From the NCBI GenBank assembly GCA_024811115.1, contig JAKOGH010000965.1:1-14448 (forward strand): DNA of 14,448 nucleotides, read 5' to 3'. The DNA comes from Terana coerulea. Its lineage: Eukaryota; Basidiomycota; Agaricomycetes; Polyporales; Phanerochaetaceae. The position numbers were made by a program, and so were the translations under genes. The stretch's first letter is position 1. Every line of letters begins with the position of its first letter. The notes beneath the pieces are model-generated. The model saw only the letters and a list, made by a program, of their open reading frames with translations, had not been told where the DNA came from and did not search any database. Shown piece by piece: positions 1 through 9,147 of the stretch.

Positions 1-749
1 GGGATTCCCAAGATTTTGCTGTACGACTGTCATCCTTGAAGACGTCCATGCGAGCCATGTTTTTGCGTGGACAGATATGATACGTTCTGAATATGACAAG
101 CCTGGTTGATTTCCTTCTGCCCTATCATCGATGTGTTCTGATACATTCCATCCCAAGTGATCGCATATGTGGCCTTTGTGTTTTATGACATGTTATGATC
201 GTCTTCAGGCACCGCTGTCGGGGGCGATCACACCGAACATCATAAGCTCAAAGCCCGGGCTCATGGTCCGCCGTCCGTGAGCACTGTTTGCTATGTTCCG
301 TCAAACTGAACACTAGCAAAGACATGATCATCTGCGGAAGGCCGGTCAGGAACACGGATACTTGGAAGCTCAAGCTCAAGCTCGCGAGGAGCCGGTCTAT
401 GCCCGCGTGGTTAGCGGTGTGGCTGGGCTGGTCTGGAAAGGCGAACAACTCAACAGCTTTTTCTGGATATCGCGTGCAGAGGATGGACATTTTCTCTGTG
501 TGTCAAGTTTATGTTGGGATGTCGAGGCCAAACTGATGAAGAATGAAGCATGGACTGTCTTGTGATGTGGCTCTCAGGAGAGGATGTGCGCTGACATCCA
601 TCACGGAGGATGGCTGGCATATGCATTATGTCCCATTGGGAAGACCACGTTTGAATTGCACTGACGCGGACACGCTCTGTGCAATCGTTCTCAGAGCTTT
701 ACGTGTTCCGGTGCAAGAGCGGGAGTCTATTGGGACTGTTCGGAAGTAA
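1..749 (+). pseudogene. Broken coding-like region, unknown family, open at left edge
   Basis: I do not recognise this gene. Protein-like segments follow one another on the + strand but change frame. Positions 2-109 read a segment containing VILEDVHASHVFAWTDMIR. Positions 102-188 read LVDFLLPYHRCVLIHS in another frame. Positions 317-565 include VYARVVSGVAGLVWKGEQLN and SFFWISRAEDGHFLCVSSLC. Positions 543-749 include MHYVPLGRPRLNCTDADTLC. A possible 40-bp intron (277-316, gtgagc...ctag) would join two of them. Adjacent pieces overlap by a few bases in different frames, as after small deletions, so this is either a decayed gene or a real gene with sequencing indels. Amino-acid composition looks natural, with well-placed aromatic residues, which is the main support. 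The 5' end lies outside the window. It converges on the CBM1 gene, whose stop is about 210 bp away. Confidence 0.3.
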
Positions 750-962
750 AGAAGCTTTTATTGCACCCTTTGTCATTCATGAACGTCCACGAGCCTGAGT
801 TGTACGCGATGCGCGAATAATGACACGTTTGAAGGGGAAATGAACCGCAGCAATCCAAAAGTGCTGATATTTATTCCTCTACGAGAAGACTGCCATGACC
901 ACTTGTGTGACCATAAATAGACTACGCTGGACGGCAAGTATTAAGCGCGTCTGTGGGAAGTC

Positions 963-2222
963 TCAGGAATGTGCAACACTAGACACAAGTCGTACATCAG
1001 CCTTCGAGCTGTAGACGGACGACATCCTCACGTACCCAATTTCCCAGGATCCATCACTCGGTGTGCATAGGCCGAGGGATTGCACGGGCTGCACAGGCGG
1101 AAAACAGGCCGCCTCCGCCGCAGACGCAGTTTGAGCCTAGCCCACCACCGTCAGGTTCGCGTCAGCTCTCCATCATACGTCCACCCACACTACGAAGAAC
1201 GCACCAAAGCAGTCCAGCAAGACGTCAAGGTACTGTTACTCAGATTCTCAAAGAAGAAGCGGCACGTCCCGAAGGTGAGCTGCTCGATGTGGCCCGGCGC
1301 AACGTCGAACGTCGGAGCTGTTATGTACCATGCGAAGGCGTTAGACAAGCGATCACGACGTGGCAGAAGAAGGGAGAGAACTGACAGATAGACCCGTTGA
1401 GGATGGTGATCGAGTCAATGATGGTGTCGCAGTCCTCCGAGATGGGCGGCAGGTCGCCGATCTTGCCGCAGGTGTTCGTGCCTGCACCCAAGTGAGTTCG
1501 TGAATCGGTAATACGCAACTGAGAGCGAACACATACAAATCTCGTTGCAAACGTTCGTCGTGGCGGTCGGCGCAGGAGCACTGCTTGTAGAAACCACAGT
1601 GGCGGTGCTACGAACGGAGCTCGCAGAGCTCTTAGCGGGTGCTGGCGCAGGCCTACATCCAGCGCAGGCAGTCAGAGGTCGATTTCCCGCGGAAGAGATG
1701 ACCAAGCTACGCACAGACATTGAGAGTAGAACGGATTGAAAAAGATACAAGTCGTCCCAGCGACGCATGTCGTCGGCCCCACTTATGCATTACCAGGGTA
1801 TCAGCCTGGTGCATCGAAAGGTATTGGGGACAGAGAAGACGCACCGAAGCCTGAGCCACCGCATTGGTCCCACTCAGCCTGTACGGTGGTTCTCTTGTTC
1901 AACTGAAAAATTATGAGCAGACGGCATTAAATTACGGCGAGGAGAATAGCCTACAGCGGTAACGCTTCCGGGGCATGCCACCGTAGCGATTTCGACCTTG
2001 TCTGCACCGACCATCACAAAGTCCGATGCAACGATATTTCCGCCTTCACAAGCAGCCGTTTTCGGAGCATCTTGGCGAACTACAGCGTGTGTCGTTGATT
2101 GCGAGTGGTCAGATATTGATAAATGTAATGCACAAAAGAAACCAACCTTGAATTATGGAGGAGGCGGAGACGAGAGCAGCCGCATAGCTCGAGAGCAGAA
2201 AGAAGTATGCGGCGAAACGCAT
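963..2222 (-). CDS. Secreted CBM1 (cellulose-binding) protein with cysteine-rich C-terminal domain
   Basis: Spliced by eye into nine exons (high to low): 2222-2147, 2079-1964, 1902-1845, 1781-1715, 1652-1537, 1481-1386, 1317-1205, 1136-1036, 978-963. All introns are GT-AG, 55-68 bp, and all phases agree, giving 252 residues and a TGA stop. Residues 1-21 are a clear signal peptide (MRFAAYFFLLSSYAAALVSA). Residues 27-64 form a short segment with Cys36 and Cys61. Residues 75-106 are a textbook CBM1: WDQCGG, then GPTTC, then NPFYSQCL, with all four cysteines (78, 89, 95, 105) and aromatic positions W75, F101, Y102. Residues 107-139 are a Pro/Ala/Ser/Thr linker. Residues 140-252 hold eight cysteines, the motif LTFGTCRFFFENLS with sequons at N201 and N204, and the end WEIGVAHS. 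I recall similar C-terminal domains in uncharacterised secreted basidiomycete proteins; no catalytic domain is recognised. Expected role: extracellular, binding cellulose or chitin in the substrate or wall. The intron 2 donor could instead be at 1954, adding three residues. Confidence 0.82.
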
Positions 2223-3002
2223 GTTTTCAACGAAGCAGTGGCTGTAGGATTGTAGGCCGGTGAGGTTGATACGACGAAGAGTTACTGGGTCGACCACACC
2301 TTCCTGCGCGCCCTTTCATACCCTCGCGCCCTCCGCTAGTACCAAAACCTCGGTAGGTTGTCTGGCTCGCTCCGTCCGCCCAGCACCGCCCAGTCTGCTC
2401 TCATCGCGCTTCGTCTGGTGGAAGACTGACAGCGAAGAGCATAGCAGTTGTAACAGGAGGGCGTAGGGTCTGATCGGGGAGCTACGCTGTCAAGCGGTGA
2501 GCGGCGCGAGGTATTCAGAAAAGAGAACCACTGACAGGTCCGCGGTCAGCGTGTTGTGAGGAAGCACGATATTATGCCGCTGTATACAGGCGAGAGTCCT
2601 CATCCGCTGATCGCAGCCAATGGTCCGGGACGTCTTGAGCGTCGGCGTATTCAGAGTTGTCTAGACTGCGGACATAGAGGCATGAGTATCGGCACAAGTC
2701 GTATGTATTCACAGCTCTCGGGAATGTGCGCTGTTGCGCGAAGGGATGTGTTTCCGTGTTGAGTCAGGTATGTGTTCAGGTACGGCAGATGGAATGCCAC
2801 GCATTCAAAATAGAGGAAAAGAGGGCTTGAGAAAGAGGGATCTTCGGTTTCCGACTATGTTGATCCGTTCCATTGAGGAACCCGCGACCGGGGAAGTCTG
2901 AAGCAGAGTCAGCGTGCTGAGTTGAAATAACGACACACTCTTACTCAGAGCAAGAGGTGCAGTGTGCACACATTCTCATATTTCCGAACATTCCCTGGCA
3001 CA
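2223..3002. other. Intergenic region between two divergent genes
   Basis: No convincing coding segment was found on either strand. It should contain the promoter of the CBM1 gene reading left and that of the candidate gene at 3003 reading right. The only core-promoter-like element seen for the CBM1 gene is a weak TATGAAAG on the minus strand (2320-2313), about 90 bp before its start codon. The open frame at 2556-2762 has no family resemblance and no splice support. Confidence 0.4.
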
Positions 3003-3720
3003 ATGGCTCTCCCCGATGCGTGAGTAATATCTGTGCCTAGAGAGGGATAAGATTGTATCGTTCGGTCCAGACCATATGAATGCCAATTCGGAAGAATAAC
3101 ATCTGATCGAGATGCGTCCTCAGTAGAATATAACGTACGTTGTGTGCTTCCAATTCCCGACGAGCCTTGACCGGCGAGTGGTTGGCAGTTGATGGACTTG
3201 GGATAGCCAGAGCTGGAGGTTTCCTGGGTTGTTATGAGTAGTCAGGTTCACCTTTCCACCAGATTCAACCCATGACTAGCTCACCTCTTGCGTTCCAGTC
3301 TCTGATTTCCGTCCTATACTCGTTTTTGAGTGCACACAACTGCGGGTGGCCCGTACAGCAGATGGCTTCAAGAGGCTACCAAGTATCAGGCGAAAACTGA
3401 GTGATGCTCCAGAATTGCGGCAGGCGGCCGGGGTGCTGACAAACCGTGACTAATGTGGTCCACCGGTGTGATTTCCTCTTGGATGTTCGGGAGCGTATGG
3501 AAAGCATAAAGCAAACACGGCGGATTATGTTGATCGTCTGCATTCCGCACTAGGCGGGCTGCCAGCTCATTGAATAGTTCAATGGACACAGAAAGAAGCC
3601 GGAAATTTTCCGAACTGTGGGCCGAGATGAAAGGCTCAAAGGATTGGCTTGGGATCGGTTGGGAAGCTTTGCTCGTAACAGGTCGTATAGCCGCATGACC
3701 AGAGCTGGGATCAGATATAG
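3003..3720 (+). CDS. Candidate multi-exon gene of unknown function, possibly broken
   Basis: I do not recognise this protein. An ATG in good context (cacaATGGCT) opens a 17-nt exon (3003-3019) ending at a perfect gtgagt donor. In-phase exons follow at 3071-3134 and 3207-3245, the first closed by gtacgt, and a fourth starts at 3299. They read MALPDA, then PYECQFGRITSDRDASSVEY, then PELEVSWVVMSSQ, then SLISVLYSFLSAHNCGWPVQ. Introns are 51, 72 and 53 bp. Exon 4 meets a TGA at 3398 just after an A run (3393-3396). One more base there would continue as KLSDAPELRQAAGVLTNRD. Further protein-like pieces in other frames are NVVHRCDFLLDVRE (about 3452-3496) and RKFSELWAEMKGSKDWLGIG (about 3600-3657). 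Either it is a gene with sequence errors or a decaying one. A 67-codon minus-strand frame (3386-3589) competes but lacks splice support. The right end is approximate. Confidence 0.35.
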
Positions 3721-5180
3721 CCCGAATTGATTGTACTGCCGCTTGTCGAGGTACTAGAAGATGTATTTAGTTTTTGGGCGTGTAGCGAGAAACATCCAGG
3801 AGGGATGAATAAGGGAAGTTACTGCAAAGCTAGCATACGATTTTTCTTTGAGAGTGACTTTTGTCAGTGCAATCAGTAGTCATGGAGGCGAAAGCGTACG
3901 TACTGTCCTGCCTTCTACGTCGCCCTCGAACCCTCAACACCCTATTCTCATAAATCCTTTTGCACATCGGTGCACTATGCGGGGACACTACCATGTATCC
4001 GCATGGTTATGCGGTGTAGCCCTGCATATTCCTACAAACAAGATTGCTTAGCAGAGAGAGAAAGTAGCAAGATCACTGTGGCAGTACCTGCGCACACTCT
4101 CTTCGACGAGAATTGTAGGGTAAACCAGGGTCACTTTCCTATGGTCTTCTCATCTGGATGTCTCATGGTGTTATTTCTGCTTGTCCTAGGACGTTATGCC
4201 ATTGCTGCTTCCGCTGTCATATCAAAGATCCAAGACGTCCCGTCGTCGTTGGGGGTTCAGTGAGAGCCGACAGGACAGAGGGAGCAGTCATGAAGACATG
4301 TGGTCTTGCGGGAACAGCGTAAGGATCAAGATGTGCTGTCTGTGAGAAGCGGTGGATGGCTGAGGCCTGCGCGGCTTGCGACGGACGAGATAGGGCGAGT
4401 CGTAGTGAAAGCGACCCGAGGTATGTTTGAGGCGAAGGATGATACGTATTCACGACAAGCGTAGTGTATCGTAGATCAACTGGCAGCGCTGTAGTGCTGT
4501 CGTATAAGAGGTAGCGAAGTGGAAAGTAGAAAGTGGTCGCGGCTGATCGCTTCGGGTGCCGGGTCCTGAATGATAATTCCCACGCCACGCTACACATCCT
4601 GGAAGCGCTAAAGGTCCTTCGTCTCTTACCGCCAGCATGATACACAACTATTTCCCATTGACCTCTCCAATAACTCCTGATTACCGCGTTTTTCTTGTCA
4701 GTAGCACACACTAGTCGTGCCTGCTCGTCCAATTGCGAGCGCTTCAGTCACTGAGCGGTAACTTAAGAACTGTGAGTCAAATTTCGCCTTTCCTCATGCA
4801 CCACACGTAACAGTCGTTTCTTGAACAGCATCAACACTGAGAACATACATAGATATGAAAGCATGGCTGTGAACCGTGAAATCACGAGAAACCGAAGATG
4901 GAAGCGTGGGTTGTTTTGATCGTGGCCTCGAGCGAACATCGTCTGTGGCATCGCTAAAATATCATGAGGGAGGGCACTTATGTGGCCGCTATCCATGATC
5001 TCGCTTGTAGGTGTCGCACGTTTTCTAAGCAAAAAAGGCCGGGGGAGACAATCATCACAAACGGCGACCTCGTGGAACCCGGCCACCACTTGGCACGAAC
5101 AAACGGTCGTTTATGGCTCTCTCATTTTCATCTATGGCCCTTCTACATATTCTACGTGGCTGGCCTCGTAAATGAATGGG
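3721..5180. other. Long region without a supportable gene
   Basis: I see no gene I can defend here. Open frames exist on both strands, the longest a 171-codon minus frame at 4217-4732 and a 97-codon plus frame at 3970-4263 with a hydrophobic stretch near 4141-4203. Neither has a recognisable motif, splice junctions linking it to other exons, or a good start context. No tRNA promoter boxes, long direct repeat or transposon end was noticed. The last few hundred bases probably carry the promoter of the gene starting at 5382. Confidence 0.35.
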
Positions 5181-5188
5181 TTATAAAT
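5181..5188 (+). promoter_or_regulatory. Possible TATA box for the WPGY-family gene
   Basis: The octamer ttataaat lies about 200 bp upstream of the ATG at 5382. A pyrimidine-rich stretch (about 5212-5260), common around fungal transcription starts, follows it. Between the two lies an upstream ATG at 5284 in a better initiation context (cccATGGCT), in a different frame, so translation start or a 5' intron is uncertain. Confidence 0.35.
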
Positions 5189-5381
5189 GCGTGTGTTGCG
5201 GGTGAGTCTACTCTCGCATCGTCATCTCGTATCCTCGTCTCACTTCTAACTCTCCAAACCAACTGCGCAAGCATTCAGCACCCATGGCTACCGTTTCTGT
5301 GGGCGTAGTGCATAAGCTTCATCATTGCCTGATTTTTGATGCCTTGAATTATAGCCCGTCCCTCTCGCATATCATAGCTTC

Positions 5382-6170
5382 ATGGATTTCGCGACTGGTG
5401 CCTTGCCAGAGTGGGCCGACCTCCCTGGATTGGTTGTACCACAGGAGGTCCACACGCTTCGTGGCCGAGCAGCGCTCGTACCCGCGGAGCATTCACCGCG
5501 ATACATCGCCCCTATACAGTTCAAGAGAAACTCGAGTGACGGGGTGCTGCCCGGGTATCCATTGGCGCTGGCGTTGAGGCGCAATTTTGAGCAATTAGTG
5601 GGTGGGAGCGATGAAGTCCCACTCCAGAGAAAAATCTGGACAATGGCCCTGAAGTTGATATCCGAGCTCAAATACGAATCAAGGTAAGTCACCATAGTTG
5701 CACATACCGTACAATTCGCTGAAATCAACCCCTCACCCCTCAGTGGCCTGGCTACGGCAAGTATTCGGAATATGATAAGAACCGCACCGCGAGCAGAAGA
5801 ACGTGGCGCGTACACGATTTCGCTCTGGTTGTCGCACAAGCAATGAGCGATTACATGGACGTGAGCACTGTATTTCTACCAGTGCGAATCAACACACGTC
5901 TCGCTCATGCCATTCCAGAGGAAGCGGAATGAGCCCTGCTCCGAACCCGACTGGGACCTATCAACCATATCGTTCGACCGGTTGTGGCTTGTCGAGCTCC
6001 GCCCCATGACGGCGACGATTTGGCAGCCTGTCCTCTGCCTTGCTCCCAAAGCAGCGCATCTCATGGCCATGCCAGACGGCCTGCGAGACCGTCTGGCGGC
6101 CTCTGATGCCCAGCTTGAGGCCTGGGGACCTAGAGACCGGGCTGGGCATGTCCAGCGGGAGGGATGGTGA
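5382..6170 (+). CDS. Agaricomycete WPGY-family hypothetical protein, one frameshift
   Basis: Three exons: 5382-5683, 5744-5860, 5919-6170, joined by canonical introns of 60 bp (gtaagt...cctcag) and 58 bp (gtgagc...ttccag). The order of motifs matches a protein type I recall from many mushroom genomes, function unknown: HTLRGRAALVPAEHSPRYIA, then PLALALRRNFEQLVGG, then IRIKWPGYGKY, then a helix VHDFALVVAQAMSDYM, then FDRLWLVELRPMTATIWQPV. The first two motifs are in the ATG frame, but IRIKWPGY is in another frame of the same exon. The switch falls near the A run at 5630-5634, and one extra base there makes exon 1 end in phase 0, matching exons 2 and 3 (about 223 residues in all). As written, splicing yields a stop at 5844-5846. 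No signal peptide, membrane segment or catalytic motif is visible. It could be a recent pseudogene or an intact gene with a missing base. Confidence 0.6.
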
Positions 6171-6186
6171 TTCACCATGTCCGGCC

Positions 6187-6627
6187 TCATTCTAGCATGT
6201 AATCAACAGTGCTTAGGTTCGCGAAACTATATAATGTGTTACTTACCACTGGAGGAACGCGGCCTGCGGCCGCAGAGCCCTGCTTGGAATGTGTAACATC
6301 ACAGGAGATATGTGAGATAAATGTCTGAACGGGGATCTGGTTATCACGAGGACTGTCCCCTGCAAGCATGGTTGCCAGCGAGAGAAGCGACATAAACTTC
6401 AGACTTGGGCGAGATGCATCTTTCAAGTTGTTGCAATTGGCCCAGGCTGTGGAAGAAGCTACTTCACCAGGTACGCCTACTTGAACCGGTTCAAACTTGG
6501 TGAAATTCGTGCATGGACGGACGCCAACTCGCCTCGCGAGCTTCGCCCACTTCGACTCGTTGGCGTAGTCAGACAGGCAGAGGGCGACCCGGGAGAGAGC
6601 GACGGCCAATGGCAGCGAAGTGGGGAT
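6187..6627 (-). pseudogene. Possible degraded gene fragment of unknown family
   Basis: A minus-strand open stretch of about 147 codons begins after a stop at 6630-6628 and has no good ATG near its start. Its first part reads LPLAVALSRVALCLSDYANE followed by SKWAKLARRVG, an amphipathic helix-like stretch that looks like real protein. Later it crosses a consensus intron (6246-6192: gtaagt donor, gctag acceptor, 55 bp), and the frame after the acceptor stays open to about 5961, antisense to exon 3 of the WPGY gene. A second possible intron lies at about 6333-6286. I cannot name a family. Lack of a start and the antisense overlap argue for a fragment or for chance; the consensus intron argues for a real transcript. 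Confidence 0.22.
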
Positions 6628-7025
6628 TTATGTAATCTGGGTGCTTGTTACATGAAAACCGGCTTCAATCTGAGGGGGCCCAGAACCAGAACCAGAACCA
6701 GAACCCTTGTCAAGCAAGGGAATAAGCAATTCACTAGCATGAGGGACGCAGCGCGTTGGTGTAGATATCAAAAGATAGATACGACAGTGACGATATTTGC
6801 TACAAAGGATTATACGGAATTCGACTAAGAATATATCTATGCATGAGCCTGCGAAAATGCGTAGGATGTGCGATGGGGACAAAGCGTGAGGATGATGAAG
6901 TCTATCAATGCGTGGGTGTCGTGTATCGTGATGGTCGTAGCCGGCGATGGGACAGATAAAGAGACCAATCGAGCATGGAAAAAGCACCGCGAAAAAAGCG
7001 TGAAAGAAAAACGTCACTGAAAAGT
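6628..7025. other. Spacer downstream of the MFS gene
   Basis: This is the 3' flank of the transporter gene, which ends at 7026 reading left. Apart from a short hexanucleotide repeat nothing is recognised. Open frames entering it from the transporter side are out-of-frame continuations. Confidence 0.4.
6681..6704. repeat. Short tandem repeat, CAGAAC x4
   Basis: Four perfect consecutive copies of the hexamer CAGAAC. In one minus-strand frame this would encode a Gly-Ser run, but no gene is supported there. Confidence 0.85.
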
Positions 7026-9084
7026 CTAGTCGGCGTACTTGCTCAGCGCGCGGATGCGCGCGCCGTGCGTGTACAGCACGAACGGGATCGGCAGCATGAG
7101 CACCGCGACGCCGCCGAGGACGCTGCACGCGGGGCCGACGCCGAGGTTGTGGAAGAACGCGGTGCTGAAGAGCGGGAACGCGGCGCCGACCATCGACCGG
7201 AAGAGGTCGTTGCCCGCGAGCACGGACGCGACGTAGCGCGGGTAGCAGTCCGACAGGTAACTGTAAAACACAAACTCTGTGAGCACGGTCGACGTTGAGT
7301 GAGGGCAAGAGGAGGCTTACTTGAGGCCGGCCTGGAAGAGCAGGTACGTGCCTGAGGCGAAGAACGCGGAGGCGACGATGGGCGAGATCCAGTGTATGCT
7401 CGCGCCGCTCGTCCAGCCGAACCAGAACATGGAGATGGGCAGGAAGATGCCGCCGACCATCGCGACGGGCAACCGGTATTCAGGAACAAAGGCTAATAGC
7501 GAGGCGTGAGTTAACGAGGACGGTCGGGTGTGAAAGGGCCACGTACTGTAGTTTCCTTCCTGGAACATGGGTTTGAGGACCCGGACCACGTACGGCACAA
7601 ACACCAAGTAGGTGACCACGACGCCGATGAAGAGGCCCAAGAACGCCAGGCCGTTCTCGCCGAGGGTGAAGCCGTGTTGCTCGACGAAGACGACGTAGAA
7701 CGACTCGATGAAGATGTACAAGATGCCTGCAAAAATAACGGGAATGTGAGATGTTGCTTCACATCAGCGGGTGCGGATGGAGACGCACCGTAGACTAAGG
7801 CGATGTACAGATTCCAGCAGACGACGATGGGCTCAACGAAGCCTAGCAAGAAGGGCCGAACGAGGTTCTCTTGCGCGAGCTCGCCGAGAGTCATGTGCTC
7901 GACCTCGATCTCGCCCTTCGACTTGAAGTTCGCGTTGCCCGTCAGGCGGCGCAAACGAGCCGCACGACGGTACAGAATGCTGCAACGCATGCATGTCAGA
8001 ACACGTACAGCTAACGAGTGCAGCAGGACTCACGAGTGCTCAGAGGTCTCGGGCAGGAAGATCGCGAGGAAGATCAGGGTGGCGCCAGACAGCCACATCA
8101 GGATCCAGATTGTCCACGTCCAGTCCTCCTTCTCGACGACGAACCCGCCGATCAGCGGCCCAAGGACGGGCCCGCAGACCGCCGCGAGCCCCCACAGGCC
8201 GATAACAACTGCGCGGTTCCCGTCGTCCCACATGTCGACCATGCTCGCGCCACCCGTCGCGAGCGCGGGCGAGCCGACGAAGCCCGCCAGGAACCGCAGC
8301 GGGAGCAGCGCGCCGAGGTTCTTCGACAGCGCCGTCGGGATCTGCAGCAGCACGAAGATGAGGAGCGAGAGGATGTAGATCGTCGTGCGCCCGATCTGCG
8401 GGATCTCGGAGAGCGGGCTGAGGAACATGGGCCCAATGCCGTAGCCGGCGACGAAGAGCGTGAGGCCGAGCGTCGCGGCGACGTTGGACACGCCGTACTG
8501 CGCCGCGATGTCCGCGATGCCGGGCGCGTAGAGCGCGGAGCCGATGTAGATGCTGAAGGTGAGCAGGCAGATCTCGAACGTGACGAAGCAGCGTTTGGCG
8601 AAGGACCACTTGAGGGAGACGGTCAGCGTCGGTTTGGGTATGGGTGGCGGGAATAACCTACGTTTCGCGCGTTTTCTGGGTCGTTGGGACCATACCAGCC
8701 CACGACATTCGAGTCCGCGATCTCGCTCTGGACTTCCGGCTTGGCGAGTATCTCCGCCTCAAACTCGCCCTTCTCGATATCTGTGTTCCGCGTCTTCTTG
8801 GGTGCAAGCGTCCTGGAGTCGTCTGCGATCTCCGCGCTGTCGTTCGGAGACTCGGTGTCTGGTATGGGTGTCCGCGACGGGTCGTCCGGCTGCCCGCTCA
8901 AGGTCGCCGCCTCTGCGTCGATTTGTGACGAGGCTTCGCTTTGGGTATTTGTCCGCTGGCGTCTCGTGAGCTCGTCTGGCGAGAAACCTGGCCGCTCGTC
9001 GGGATGCCGGAAGAGTCGGTGTCCAGAAGCATAGTACACGAGCTGGCCAATAAAAGAGTCGCGTATCAGATCAGGAGTCGGCAT
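7026..9084 (-). CDS. MFS transporter, DHA1 drug:H+ antiporter type
   Basis: Six exons: 9084-8662, 8608-8034, 7979-7789, 7726-7547, 7492-7321, 7260-7026. Five GT-AG introns of 53-62 bp keep the phase throughout, giving 591 residues and a TAG stop. Residues 1-141 are a hydrophilic, acidic, Pro/Ser-rich cytoplasmic N-terminus. Membrane segments start near residue 148. A motif A-like loop reads SPLSEIPQIGRTT (205-217), and the antiporter motif C reads GLAAVCGPVLGPLIGG (281-296). The central cytoplasmic loop begins at FLPETS and runs through the basic, charged stretch at about 334-360. The C-terminal half includes NYLSDCYPRYVASVLAGNDL and FFHNLGVGPACSVLGG, typical of the fungal FLR1/polyamine-transporter-like group. 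Predicted role: proton-driven efflux of drugs, polyamines or metabolites across the plasma membrane; substrate unknown. An in-frame ATG lies further upstream (9276), but MPTPDLIRD at 9084 is preferred because the codons before it are low-complexity, UTR-like. No frameshift seen; third codon positions are strongly G/C. Confidence 0.9.
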
Positions 9085-9087
9085 TTT

Positions 9088-9147
9088 GAAGAGAGAAAAG
9101 GAGGAAGAAAGAGGACGGGGGAGGGGGGAGGCGAGGGGGAGGGGGGT
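9088..9147. other. Polypurine/polypyrimidine tract at the MFS gene start
   Basis: About 60 bp are almost purely purine on the + strand (C only at 9116 and 9132), so the strand coding for the transporter is a CT tract ending just before its ATG. CT-rich leaders are common near transcription starts of strongly expressed fungal genes. It may be 5' UTR or core promoter. Confidence 0.5.

Noticed and set aside
3921..3935. Possible tRNA B-box (gggttcgagg on the minus strand)
   Set aside because: It departs from the B-box consensus, and no A-box or cloverleaf arms are found at the expected distance.
4217..4732. 171-codon minus-strand frame, plus a nested frame starting at 4290 (MTAPSVLSALTEPPTTTGRL)
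   Set aside because: Long for random sequence, but no motif, no linked exons and no convincing promoter. Kept only as a note; expression data could revive it.
5684..5743. Non-canonical splicing as the cause of the WPGY frame conflict
   Set aside because: The intron has a perfect gtaagt donor and cag acceptor, and the frame change already occurs inside exon 1, where IRIKWPGY is read in the shifted frame. The conflict is therefore upstream of the junction.
6628..7308. 226-codon minus-strand frame running from the transporter's last exon into the spacer
   Set aside because: It is an out-of-frame reading of the transporter exon (Arg/Pro/Ala-rich) that continues by chance into non-coding sequence. 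The true frame stops at 7026.
8018..8656. 212-codon + strand frame over the transporter
   Set aside because: Antisense shadow, rich in Arg, Glu and Asp; the minus-strand reading gives clear membrane segments and MFS motifs.
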